From assembly GCA_026706395.1 (NCBI GenBank), contig JAPOYU010000154.1, positions 1-64,000 on the forward strand: a DNA stretch of 64,000 nt, given 5' to 3'. Below are positions 25,860 through 33,386 of this stretch, in pieces (the stretch's first letter is position 1; the number at the start of each line of letters is the position of its first letter). Both the position numbers and the translations under genes were made by a program. Source of the stretch: Chloroflexota bacterium (GTDB lineage: Bacteria; Chloroflexota; Anaerolineae; Aggregatilineales; Phototrophicaceae). Below the pieces are notes generated by a model. It saw only the letters and a list, made by a program, of their open reading frames with translations, had not been told where the DNA came from and searched no databases.

Positions 25860-26987
25860 TCAATCATAACGAATTCTCGGGTCAATAATGCCGTAGAGAA
25901 TATCCGACATCAGATAACCAAGGATCGTGGCGATCGCGGCATAGATAACCACAATCATGATTACCGGATAATCGCGCCGAATGACCGAGTTCACCGCCAA
26001 CCGACCGACGCCGGGCCAAGAAAAAACTTGCTCGGTGACGGCAGAGCCACTCAGGAGGAAAGTGATAGATGGACCAAGAAAGGTGGCGATGGGAATAAAG
26101 GCGTTGCGCATCCCATGGCGTAGCCAGATGCGGCGTTCCTGCAGCCCTTTGGATCGCGCGGTGCGGATATAATCCTGCGAGACCACATCCAGCATTGAGG
26201 CGCGCATAAAACGAGAGTAACCGGCTACGGCTCCTGCTGCCAATACAATCGTCGGCAAGATGAGATACTCCAGACGCTGGGGCAAGGGAACACAACTGGG
26301 ATCCAGCAAGGTCTTGCAGCGCCCGCCCAAAGGCAGCACTTTCAGCAGGGAACCGAAGAAGAGCAGTAGCAGCAAACCCAAACCGAAGTTCGGGATGGAA
26401 TTGACGATGACCGCTCCAATGCGACTGAGTTGATCAAATAAGCCGCCATGATAAACGGCTGACAAAATGCCAACAGCGAGCCCCAAGGTGATGCCAACCG
26501 CAAACGATGTTAAACCCAACTCCAGCGTGGCCGGCAAGCGCTCTACCAATACCTCCATCGCCGATCGCTTGTAATAGAAGGAATTGCCGAAGTCGCCGCG
26601 CAGGATGCCGCGTTGAGTGCCGGGTGGCAAAGGTTTTGTGACTATCTCGCCACTGCTGTCGTCGATCAGCGGCTTGCCCGCGTCGTTCAGTTTTGGCGCG
26701 TAAAGATCAATAAAGAAGACAGCGTCATCTGCCAGGCCATCGCCATCGTTGTCCCAGCGCATCCAGTCATCGCCCAACAGCCAGCGCAAGTACTGCACCG
26801 GCAGGGGATCATTGATGCCCAGAATGTATTTGAGCTCTTCTCTTTCACGCGGTTTCATCCGATTGTTGAAGGCCAATATCTCCACCGGCCCGCCGGGCGC
26901 CAGCGCCATCAGCAGGTAGGACAGGAGGGTGGCGCAGAGGAAGATAGGAATTGCTTGCAAGAGGCGTCTGATAACGTATTTAGTCAT
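25860..26987 (-). CDS. Oligopeptide ABC transporter permease (OppB/DppB family) with an acidic loop insert
   Basis: At 375 residues this OppB-type permease is about 40 longer than usual. The extra length lies in the first outer loop (about 75-125). It contains DNDGDGLADD, which looks like a DxDxDG calcium-binding loop, and continues to PPGTQRGILRGDFGNSFYY. The rest is standard: an N-terminal RRLLQAIPIFLCATLLSYLL helix and the coupling motif DYIRTARSKGLQERRIW. The loop may touch the binding protein, whose sequence also holds a DSDGDG motif. Confidence 0.92.
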   Translation of the reverse strand: MTKYVIRRLLQAIPIFLCATLLSYLLMALAPGGPVEILAFNNRMKPREREELKYILGINDPLPVQYLRWLLGDDWMRWDNDGDGLADDAVFFIDLYAPKLNDAGKPLIDDSSGEIVTKPLPPGTQRGILRGDFGNSFYYKRSAMEVLVERLPATLELGLTSFAVGITLGLAVGILSAVYHGGLFDQLSRIGAVIVNSIPNFGLGLLLLLFFGSLLKVLPLGGRCKTLLDPSCVPLPQRLEYLILPTIVLAAGAVAGYSRFMRASMLDVVSQDYIRTARSKGLQERRIWLRHGMRNAFIPIATFLGPSITFLLSGSAVTEQVFSWPGVGRLAVNSVIRRDYPVIMIVVIYAAIATILGYLMSDILYGIIDPRIRYD

Positions 26988-27004
26988 TTTTCACTGTATG
27001 AAAA

Positions 27005-27031
27005 CGGTCCCCTCAGCGAACTGGGGGACCG
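27005..27031 (-). terminator. Hairpin with T-run between binding-protein and oppB genes
   Basis: CGGTCCCC (27005-27012) and GGGGACCG (27024-27031) form a perfect 8-bp stem. On the minus strand the stem is followed by TTTT. It is placed right after the binding-protein gene, so it probably ends part of the transcription before the permeases. Confidence 0.65.
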
Positions 27032-27063
27032 CTTCGCATCTTTTCACTTGCGGCGAGCTTCGC

Positions 27064-28800
27064 CTAGCTTTCGGCGATCGTCCAGGCGTCGATATTCCAG
27101 CGGGCGCCGCCAGCCCGTGGCGCCCAGTTTTCCACATTGGTCTGCGCCGCCAGCAGGACGTTGCCGGTGCTGATCCAAATCCAGGGCGACTCGTCTCGCA
27201 GGATCTGATACGCTTCGCCGTACATGGCTTTGCGCGTTTCCACGTCGCAGCCTGGCAGGTTGCGCGCCTCTTCGATCAATTCGTTCAGACGCGGGTTGTT
27301 GAAGGACTGCGTGTTGTATCCCGCGCCGACTACATCAGCCGCCGGCAGGAAGATATCGGCGATGCCGTTGGGATTGGCCGGCGTCGCCAAGCCCCAGAAG
27401 ACGCCGATCGCATCATAGGTCTGCGCCGTGAATTCGCTGACCAGCGTACCAAATTCGACGAACTCCAATGTGATATCGAAGCCGATCTCGTTCCACTGAT
27501 CCTGCAGAATCGTGTAAAGCGCTTCCTGTGAGGTGTTGCCGGCGTTGGTCTTGACTGTCAGCGCCAGCGACGCCCCTTCTTCCGTGTGCATGCAGCCGTT
27601 GCACTCGCGGACGCCATCGCCATCGCTGTCGGTGAAACCAGCTTCGTCCAGCAGGGACATAGCCTTTTCCGGATCGAAGGGATAGGGCTCCAAGCCTTCG
27701 GGGAAGCTCCAGTCAGTGGGGCGGACGTGAGAAGCGACCGGTACGCCGGTGTTGAAAAAAGCGCCTTCGTTGACTTCGTCGAAGTTCATGCCGTAATTCA
27801 GCGCTTGCCGTACGCGAACATCGCCGAGGATCGGGTGGTGACCTTGGTCGATCACATTGCCGTCCTCATCCAGACCATCTTGCGGATTGCTGGGATCGGC
27901 GATATTCAGCGAGAGGAAGCGGATGGTGCTGGCTGGCGTCTCGAAAATTTGGAATTCGCCCCCAGCCGCGCGCATCCTGACATCGTCGCGGTTGGCCTGC
28001 GGCACGCTATCGACGAAAGTCAACTCGCCAGCGAAGAATTGCTCCATCTGAACGACCTGGTCGGTGACGACCTTATAGACCCAGCCCTGCGGTATGACCG
28101 CGCCCAGCTCGGTTTCATTGAAGTCGGCGTTCGCCAGCAGGGTAGTCTGTTCGCCCGGACGGAAGTTGGCGAAGACAAAGGCTTCACCCCCGGTGACGGT
28201 CGGATTAAGGTTGTAGTCATTCTCGTCCATGCCGGCATAATCGTCGCCATAGGCTTCTTCATACGCGTGTGCCGGGACCGGATATACCGGGCCGAGTGTG
28301 TCGATCAGCGTACAATTGGCTTCATTGAAGACGATCGTGATTGTATGATCATCCACTACCTCATAGCTGTCGACCCGGTTGATCAACTCCTGACGCGGCG
28401 TTGAAGTCTCGCCGCTTAGCACGGCATCCAGGAACCAGTCGACATCATGAGCGGTGATGGGCATGCCATCGCTCCAGGCCACGTCATCGCGCAGGTGGAA
28501 AGTATAGGTGACGCCATCTTCGGCGATATCCCAACTGGAGACGATCGCGCCCTTGGCGCCGCCCATGTATTGCACGGTTTCGGAATCGACGCCGATGAAA
28601 TCGGGGAACATGCGATTGATGACATCATACGAAGTGCCATCATTGGCGATGATCGGGTTGAAGGTCGTGGGGTCGTCACCGAAGTTCGGTTCGATAACGG
28701 GACCGCCACTACCCATGTCCTGCGCCGCCGCCGGCGCGATGAGCATCGCAGCGAAAACGAGCAGCGCGGCTACAGTTCTTATGCGGATGAGTCTGTTCAT
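27064..28800 (-). CDS. Oligopeptide ABC transporter substrate-binding protein (SBP_bac_5)
   Basis: This 578-residue exported peptide-binding protein has a Sec signal (MNRLIRIRTVAALLVFAAMLIAPAAAQ). Then come the family hallmarks in normal order: FGDDPTTFNPI, YTFHLRDDVAWSDGMPITAHDVDWFLDAV, DPEKAMSLLDEAGFTDSDGDG, and a C-terminal lobe ending WNIDAWTIAES. The start at 28800 has AAGGAG ten bases upstream. It heads the operon with OppB and OppC. DSDGDGVREC resembles a calcium-binding loop. Substrate unknown. Confidence 0.93.
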   Translation of the reverse strand: MNRLIRIRTVAALLVFAAMLIAPAAAQDMGSGGPVIEPNFGDDPTTFNPIIANDGTSYDVINRMFPDFIGVDSETVQYMGGAKGAIVSSWDIAEDGVTYTFHLRDDVAWSDGMPITAHDVDWFLDAVLSGETSTPRQELINRVDSYEVVDDHTITIVFNEANCTLIDTLGPVYPVPAHAYEEAYGDDYAGMDENDYNLNPTVTGGEAFVFANFRPGEQTTLLANADFNETELGAVIPQGWVYKVVTDQVVQMEQFFAGELTFVDSVPQANRDDVRMRAAGGEFQIFETPASTIRFLSLNIADPSNPQDGLDEDGNVIDQGHHPILGDVRVRQALNYGMNFDEVNEGAFFNTGVPVASHVRPTDWSFPEGLEPYPFDPEKAMSLLDEAGFTDSDGDGVRECNGCMHTEEGASLALTVKTNAGNTSQEALYTILQDQWNEIGFDITLEFVEFGTLVSEFTAQTYDAIGVFWGLATPANPNGIADIFLPAADVVGAGYNTQSFNNPRLNELIEEARNLPGCDVETRKAMYGEAYQILRDESPWIWISTGNVLLAAQTNVENWAPRAGGARWNIDAWTIAES

Positions 28801-28939
28801 GGGTGCTGTTCTCCTTGAAATTCTCGTCGCGGTTCCGGGGAACTGGAACCTCCAACTTATTCTAACAGCCGTTTGATTGGAATCCAAATTATCAGACGAT
28901 GAGCGCCTCGGCGGGCTAGGGCTGGTCCGCCTGTCGCTC

Positions 28940-28945
28940 TATAAT
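28940..28945 (+). promoter_or_regulatory. -10 element implying a leaderless helicase mRNA
   Basis: TATAAT ends six bases before the ATG at 28952. A transcript starting the usual six to seven bases downstream would begin at or next to the start codon, and there is no ribosome binding site. No clear -35 hexamer is seen. Confidence 0.45.
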
Positions 28946-28951
28946 GGACGC

Positions 28952-31147
28952 ATGGCAAGCATGACGACACTGAACGCGGCGCAGTCCGCCCTGCTGGGGC
29001 AGCCGCTGGAGAGCAAGGTCTGGCTGGAAGGCCCCGCCGGCAGTGGCAAGACGACCACGGCTGTCCAGCATATTCTGCGTCTGCTGGAAAGTGGCGTGCC
29101 GGCTGAAACGATCCTGGTCTTTGTGCCGCAGCGCTCACTGGCGGAGCCTTACATTAGAGCGCTGCGGGAGCAGTCTCGTTACCCGGGCGGGCAGGTCAGC
29201 GTTCACACACTTGGCAGCTTGTCCCTGCAATTGGTTGAACTGTTTTGGTTTCTCGTCGCCGAGCGCGCCGGCTTCAAGCATCCGCAGGACCTGCCGAATT
29301 TTCTCAGCCTGGAACTGGTGCAATACTTCATGACCCGCGCCATCGAGCCGTTGATCAATCAGCGCGATTATTTCAACAGCGTGCGTATTGACCGAGCCCG
29401 GCTCTACAGCCAGATTATCGACAATATGAACAAGGCGGCGCTGGTCGGCTTTCCCATTAATGAGATCGGCGCTCGCTTGAAAAGCGCTTTGCGCGGCGGT
29501 GTGGAGCAAGCGCATATTTTCGATGACGCGCAGACCTGCGCCCTGGCGTTTCGTGAGTTTTGCCTGGCGCATAATCTGCTCGATTTCTCGCTGTATTTGC
29601 AGGTCTTCCGCGAATATGTAGGGACTTTGCCGCAAGCGGAGGCCTTCCTGCGCGGGCGTTATAAACATGTCGTTGCCGATAACGTAGAAGAAGATACGCC
29701 GGCCTCCCATGGCCTGCTGGCGGCGCTCTTGGCGAATTGCAGTTCGGCGCTGATCCTCTATGACCAGGACGCCGGCTTCCGCCGCTTCCTGGGCGCGGAC
29801 CCGGTAAATGCTCGCCGATTGCATGCCCTCTGCGATGTGCGGGCGACGTTCGAGGCGAGCCTGGTCATGCAGCCGCCGGTGGCTGCTTTAGGCGCGCGAC
29901 TTGCCTCGCAACTTGGCTTTGAATCGGCAGATCTTGGCGTTGAAGCAAAGTATGGCGCGAGGACAACAGAGGATGGCGCGGGTATGGCAAATGGTGAAGT
30001 CAGTATGGAAGAACTCGGCGCCGATCCCCGACCGGCCTTGTTCGCCGCAGCGCATCGATACCATCCCCAAATGGTGGACTGGGTAGCGAATGAGATCAGC
30101 CTGCTGGTGCATGAACGGGGTGTGCCGCCAGCGGAAATCGTGGTCCTAGCGCCTTTCGTCTCCGATGTCTTGCGCTTCGGCCTGCTTGAGGGCTTGGACA
30201 AGCGGGGCGTCAAGGCACGCTCGCACAGGCCGTCGCGGGCGCTGCGGGATGAGCGTGCGGCGCGCGCCTTGCTGACGCTGGCGCGGCTGGCGCATCCGCA
30301 TTGGGAGATGGCGCCGACAGAATTCGACATGGCTTTTGCCCTGATGACATCGATTGACGGGCTGGACCTGATCCGCGCCAAGCTGCTGACCGAGATGCTG
30401 TACAAAAATGGCGCGCTGTTGCCCTTCACCGAGGTGAAGTCGACGGCGATGCAAGACCGCATCACATTTGAATTGGGCGAGCGCTATGGCCGGCTTTGCC
30501 GCTGGCTGAAGGGCTACATTGATCAAGGCGCGGTTGACGCGATCGACATCTTCTTCCGGCGCCTCTTCGGCGAGTTGCTTTCGCGCCCCGGCTTCGGCTT
30601 CCACGGCGATATCGATGCCGGCAATATCGCGATGAACCTGGTGGATTCGGCGCGGGGCTTCCGCTGGTCGCTGGACTTCATGAGCCGCTACGGCGCGGAG
30701 AGCGACCTGGGCCTGGACTATGTGAAGATGGTCGATCGCGGAGTGATCGCCAATTTCTACTTGCGCAGCTGGGTGACGGCGCCCGAAGACAGCGTGTTAA
30801 TCGCGCCGGCCTACACCTTCTTACTGAAGAATCAGGCGGTTGATTACCAGTTCTGGCTCAATATCGGCAGCGAAGGCTGGTCGCGCCGGCTGTATCAGCC
30901 GCTGACGCATCCCGAAGTGCTGAGCTTGGGTTGGGCGGACGGGGCGGTCTGGACAGAGGCCGACGAACAGGAATGGAGCCGGCGGACGCTGTGCCGCCTG
31001 CTGCTGGCTTTGACGCGGCGCTGCCGGGGGGGTGTATACCTCGGCTATAGCGAGCTCAGCGAAAGCGGTTATGAGCAGCGCGGCCTGCTGCTCGAGACGA
31101 TTCAAGGCATGTTGCGGCGCATGACGCGCGAGGGCGCCGCGCCCTAG
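28952..31147 (+). CDS. UvrD/Rep-like superfamily 1 helicase-type ATPase with degenerate motif II
   Basis: This 731-residue protein has the SF1 P-loop GPAGSGKTTTAVQHIL near residues 28-43, followed by ILVFVPQRSLAEPY (motif Ia-like) and VHTLGSL. Where UvrD-type helicases have DEVQD, it has HVVADNVEEDTP (about 230-241), so the Walker B acidic pair is altered. A later ADEIVVLAPF-like strand and EIVVLAPFVSDVLRFGLLEGL suit the second RecA domain. There is no nuclease motif. The start at 28952 is chosen over upstream options by the TATAAT spacing. It could be a repair or recombination accessory like AddB; activity is uncertain. Confidence 0.72.
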   Translation: MASMTTLNAAQSALLGQPLESKVWLEGPAGSGKTTTAVQHILRLLESGVPAETILVFVPQRSLAEPYIRALREQSRYPGGQVSVHTLGSLSLQLVELFWFLVAERAGFKHPQDLPNFLSLELVQYFMTRAIEPLINQRDYFNSVRIDRARLYSQIIDNMNKAALVGFPINEIGARLKSALRGGVEQAHIFDDAQTCALAFREFCLAHNLLDFSLYLQVFREYVGTLPQAEAFLRGRYKHVVADNVEEDTPASHGLLAALLANCSSALILYDQDAGFRRFLGADPVNARRLHALCDVRATFEASLVMQPPVAALGARLASQLGFESADLGVEAKYGARTTEDGAGMANGEVSMEELGADPRPALFAAAHRYHPQMVDWVANEISLLVHERGVPPAEIVVLAPFVSDVLRFGLLEGLDKRGVKARSHRPSRALRDERAARALLTLARLAHPHWEMAPTEFDMAFALMTSIDGLDLIRAKLLTEMLYKNGALLPFTEVKSTAMQDRITFELGERYGRLCRWLKGYIDQGAVDAIDIFFRRLFGELLSRPGFGFHGDIDAGNIAMNLVDSARGFRWSLDFMSRYGAESDLGLDYVKMVDRGVIANFYLRSWVTAPEDSVLIAPAYTFLLKNQAVDYQFWLNIGSEGWSRRLYQPLTHPEVLSLGWADGAVWTEADEQEWSRRTLCRLLLALTRRCRGGVYLGYSELSESGYEQRGLLLETIQGMLRRMTREGAAP

Positions 31148-31899
31148 CTGTCGAATTGGAATAGCGAGCAGCCGCCATCGAGCGTCAGGATGCTGCCGGT
31201 CATGTAAGCGGTTTGCGGGCCGGCCAGGTAGACGACAGCGGAGGCGATCTCTTCCGGACTGCCCGGCTCGCCCAAGGGGATGGCTTTCGCCACGCGGGCG
31301 GCGTATTGCGGCTCCTCGCGCAGTTGCCGCCCGGCCAGGCCGGCTTTGACGATGCCCGGCGCCACCGCGTTGACCAGGATGCCGTGTGGCGACAGTTCCC
31401 GCGCCATCTGCTTGACCAGCATGTTGACGCCGGCTTTGCTGACTGTGTAAGCGGTGATCTCCGGCCAGGGAATTTCGGCGACCCAACTCGAGGTCAAGAT
31501 GAGGCGTCCCTGTACGCCATCGGCGACCATGCGGCGCGCGGCCGCCTGGCAGACGTTGAAGCAGCCGGTCAGGTTGATATCGAGATGGGTCTGCCAATTC
31601 TCCCCGCTCAGTTCGAGGAAGGGCTGGGCGTCGACGATGCCGGCGTTGGAGCAGGCGATGTCCAGTTGCGGCAGGCTGGCGATGGCCTGGTCGACAGCCT
31701 CCCGATCACGAACATCGACCTCGGCGTATTGGACCTGCGGGTCGTGCTTGCGAATGCGCGCGATGGCTTGGGCTGCATCGGCTTGAGGGACGATATCCCA
31801 GATGACGACATGTGCGCCATTCTGTGCCAGGTGGCGCGCCATGGCATTGCCGAGGTCGCCGGCGCCGCCGGTTACGATTGCGGTTTTGCCTTTTAGCAT
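31144..31899 (-). CDS. Short-chain dehydrogenase/reductase (SDR)
   Basis: This 251-residue classical SDR has the nucleotide loop TGGAGDLGNAMA at about 10-21, CSNAGI, the catalytic Ser in LTSSWVAE, the YTVSK pair, and a C-terminal LTLDGGCSLFQFDS. The start at 31899 (MLKGKTAIV) has AGAGGA upstream. It overlaps the convergent helicase gene by four bases at the stop codons. The substrate is unknown; it is more likely a sugar or polyol dehydrogenase than a fatty-acid enzyme, by family style only. Confidence 0.9.
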   Translation of the reverse strand: MLKGKTAIVTGGAGDLGNAMARHLAQNGAHVVIWDIVPQADAAQAIARIRKHDPQVQYAEVDVRDREAVDQAIASLPQLDIACSNAGIVDAQPFLELSGENWQTHLDINLTGCFNVCQAAARRMVADGVQGRLILTSSWVAEIPWPEITAYTVSKAGVNMLVKQMARELSPHGILVNAVAPGIVKAGLAGRQLREEPQYAARVAKAIPLGEPGSPEEIASAVVYLAGPQTAYMTGSILTLDGGCSLFQFDS

Positions 31900-32018
31900 G
31901 ATAAATCGTCCTCTCTGCAAACCCGGCGCCATTGTCGACCGCCCAACTGCCCGATCCTGGCGCCGGCGCGATGTACCTTCGCCCAGGGTGTCAGCCATCA
32001 GCGACCGCTAGTGAAGCG

Positions 32019-33269
32019 TCAGCCCAGCAGACGGTCGGCGCGCGCTATTTCTGCCCGCAGGAAGCCGAAAAAATCGATGCCCGCAAGATGCCATTGCCGG
32101 ACTTTGTCTGGGAGATAGCTAACCAGCCTGAAGCCGGTTCCGGTTGGTTGGTCCAACTTTCCGTATCGAATCAATCGCGCGACTTGTGATGGCGTGTAGG
32201 CCATGATAAGTCTTCCGTAGTTGACTTGTTGCTGACTTACATGGGCTACATAATCGCACAGATATTCTTCAAGGTCCACTTCTTGTGGTGTTGTATACCT
32301 GAACGCGCCAGCGAGCGACCTTTGTACATGGCAGGCTTCGTGCACCATGAGCCAAGCTACGAGATGCGTTGGTTTTTTGGCAGCGGAGGAGGAGATGAAG
32401 AAGTGGTCATGACGCGCAGAGCCGTCGGCTGCTGGCGGCTGGACTTCTACGATTTTCCGCGGTCCCTTGGTGACGTAGGCATACCCCTGTGGCGCCCTCG
32501 TCTTGAGCAAAGTAAGCGCTGCGTTTATTTGGGCGACAAATGTCTCGCTCCCCTCAATGGTTATTCCAGCGCTAGGCGTCTGCCCGTGAACGACGCACTG
32601 ATTGTTTTGGTAGGCCCAGTAGCCGTCTACCCATTCTTGTTCGGTCGTGCATTGCCGGTCAACGAAACAGCAGTTGTCGATATTCGCTGGCTGACTCGTC
32701 GCCAGCGAGACAGCTCCCGTGACGACGGGTTGAGTCGGTTTTGTCGAGCGGACCCGCGAGGTTTTCGCCAACCAGCCCGCATTGATCTTGAGCCAACACC
32801 ATTCTGTGCCGGCCATTGAATCGGAAACCACAAATACATCGCCGGCTCGAGCGTTCGCCACTACCGGGCTTCTTGTAGAGGCGCCGCTGCGGATATTCAT
32901 GTTTCCGATGATGTAAGCCCTTTCTGCTCGATAGCAACTACGGCCCAACACGCTTCCCGACCCTGTCGCGGTATCGCGCGGTTCTGAGCTGAGCGCGCGG
33001 GCATTGTCAATCAGCCAACCATCGCTGACTTGCAGCCAGCACCAGGGACCGAAACGCTTCGAGCCGATAATATCCAGACGCTCCCAAGGCGTGGCATAGC
33101 GGACGCGAACGCCTTGGTAACTGGCTTCATCCAATATGGCAGTCTTGACGACGGGGTATACAGTGTCGCGCGACGAGCAGGCTTCATCGCTATCCTGACC
33201 CTGCAATACGGTCATCATCATGAAGAGGGCAATCAGCAGAATGACAATAAGAATCGGTCTTTTTGCCAT
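32019..33269 (-). CDS. Secreted SH3b-domain protein with an HExxH-like motif
   Basis: This 416-residue protein has an N-terminal signal or anchor (RPILIVILLIALFMMMTVLQG). Two bacterial SH3-like modules follow, at about 38-95 (WCWLQVSDGWLI) and 115-172 (NIRSGASTRSPVVANARAGDVFVV; WCWLKINAGWLA). The C-terminal half has MVHEACHVQRSL, an HExxH-type zinc motif in which Cys replaces the fourth residue (HEACH), and DLEEYLCDYVAHVS downstream that could supply the third ligand. It is probably an extracytoplasmic metalloprotease-like protein acting near the cell wall. GGAG precedes the ATG. It stands apart from neighbouring operons. Confidence 0.7.
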   Translation of the reverse strand: MAKRPILIVILLIALFMMMTVLQGQDSDEACSSRDTVYPVVKTAILDEASYQGVRVRYATPWERLDIIGSKRFGPWCWLQVSDGWLIDNARALSSEPRDTATGSGSVLGRSCYRAERAYIIGNMNIRSGASTRSPVVANARAGDVFVVSDSMAGTEWCWLKINAGWLAKTSRVRSTKPTQPVVTGAVSLATSQPANIDNCCFVDRQCTTEQEWVDGYWAYQNNQCVVHGQTPSAGITIEGSETFVAQINAALTLLKTRAPQGYAYVTKGPRKIVEVQPPAADGSARHDHFFISSSAAKKPTHLVAWLMVHEACHVQRSLAGAFRYTTPQEVDLEEYLCDYVAHVSQQQVNYGRLIMAYTPSQVARLIRYGKLDQPTGTGFRLVSYLPDKVRQWHLAGIDFFGFLRAEIARADRLLG

Positions 33270-33386
33270 TGACTGTCTCCAGTCGATATTGACATATGAT
33301 TTAGCCCTTGGGGACTCGAAGTGTAACGCTTCCGCAATTCACTCACAAGCAGGCGGGCGGGCCTCTGCGTTTGCCTGCCAGCGGGG

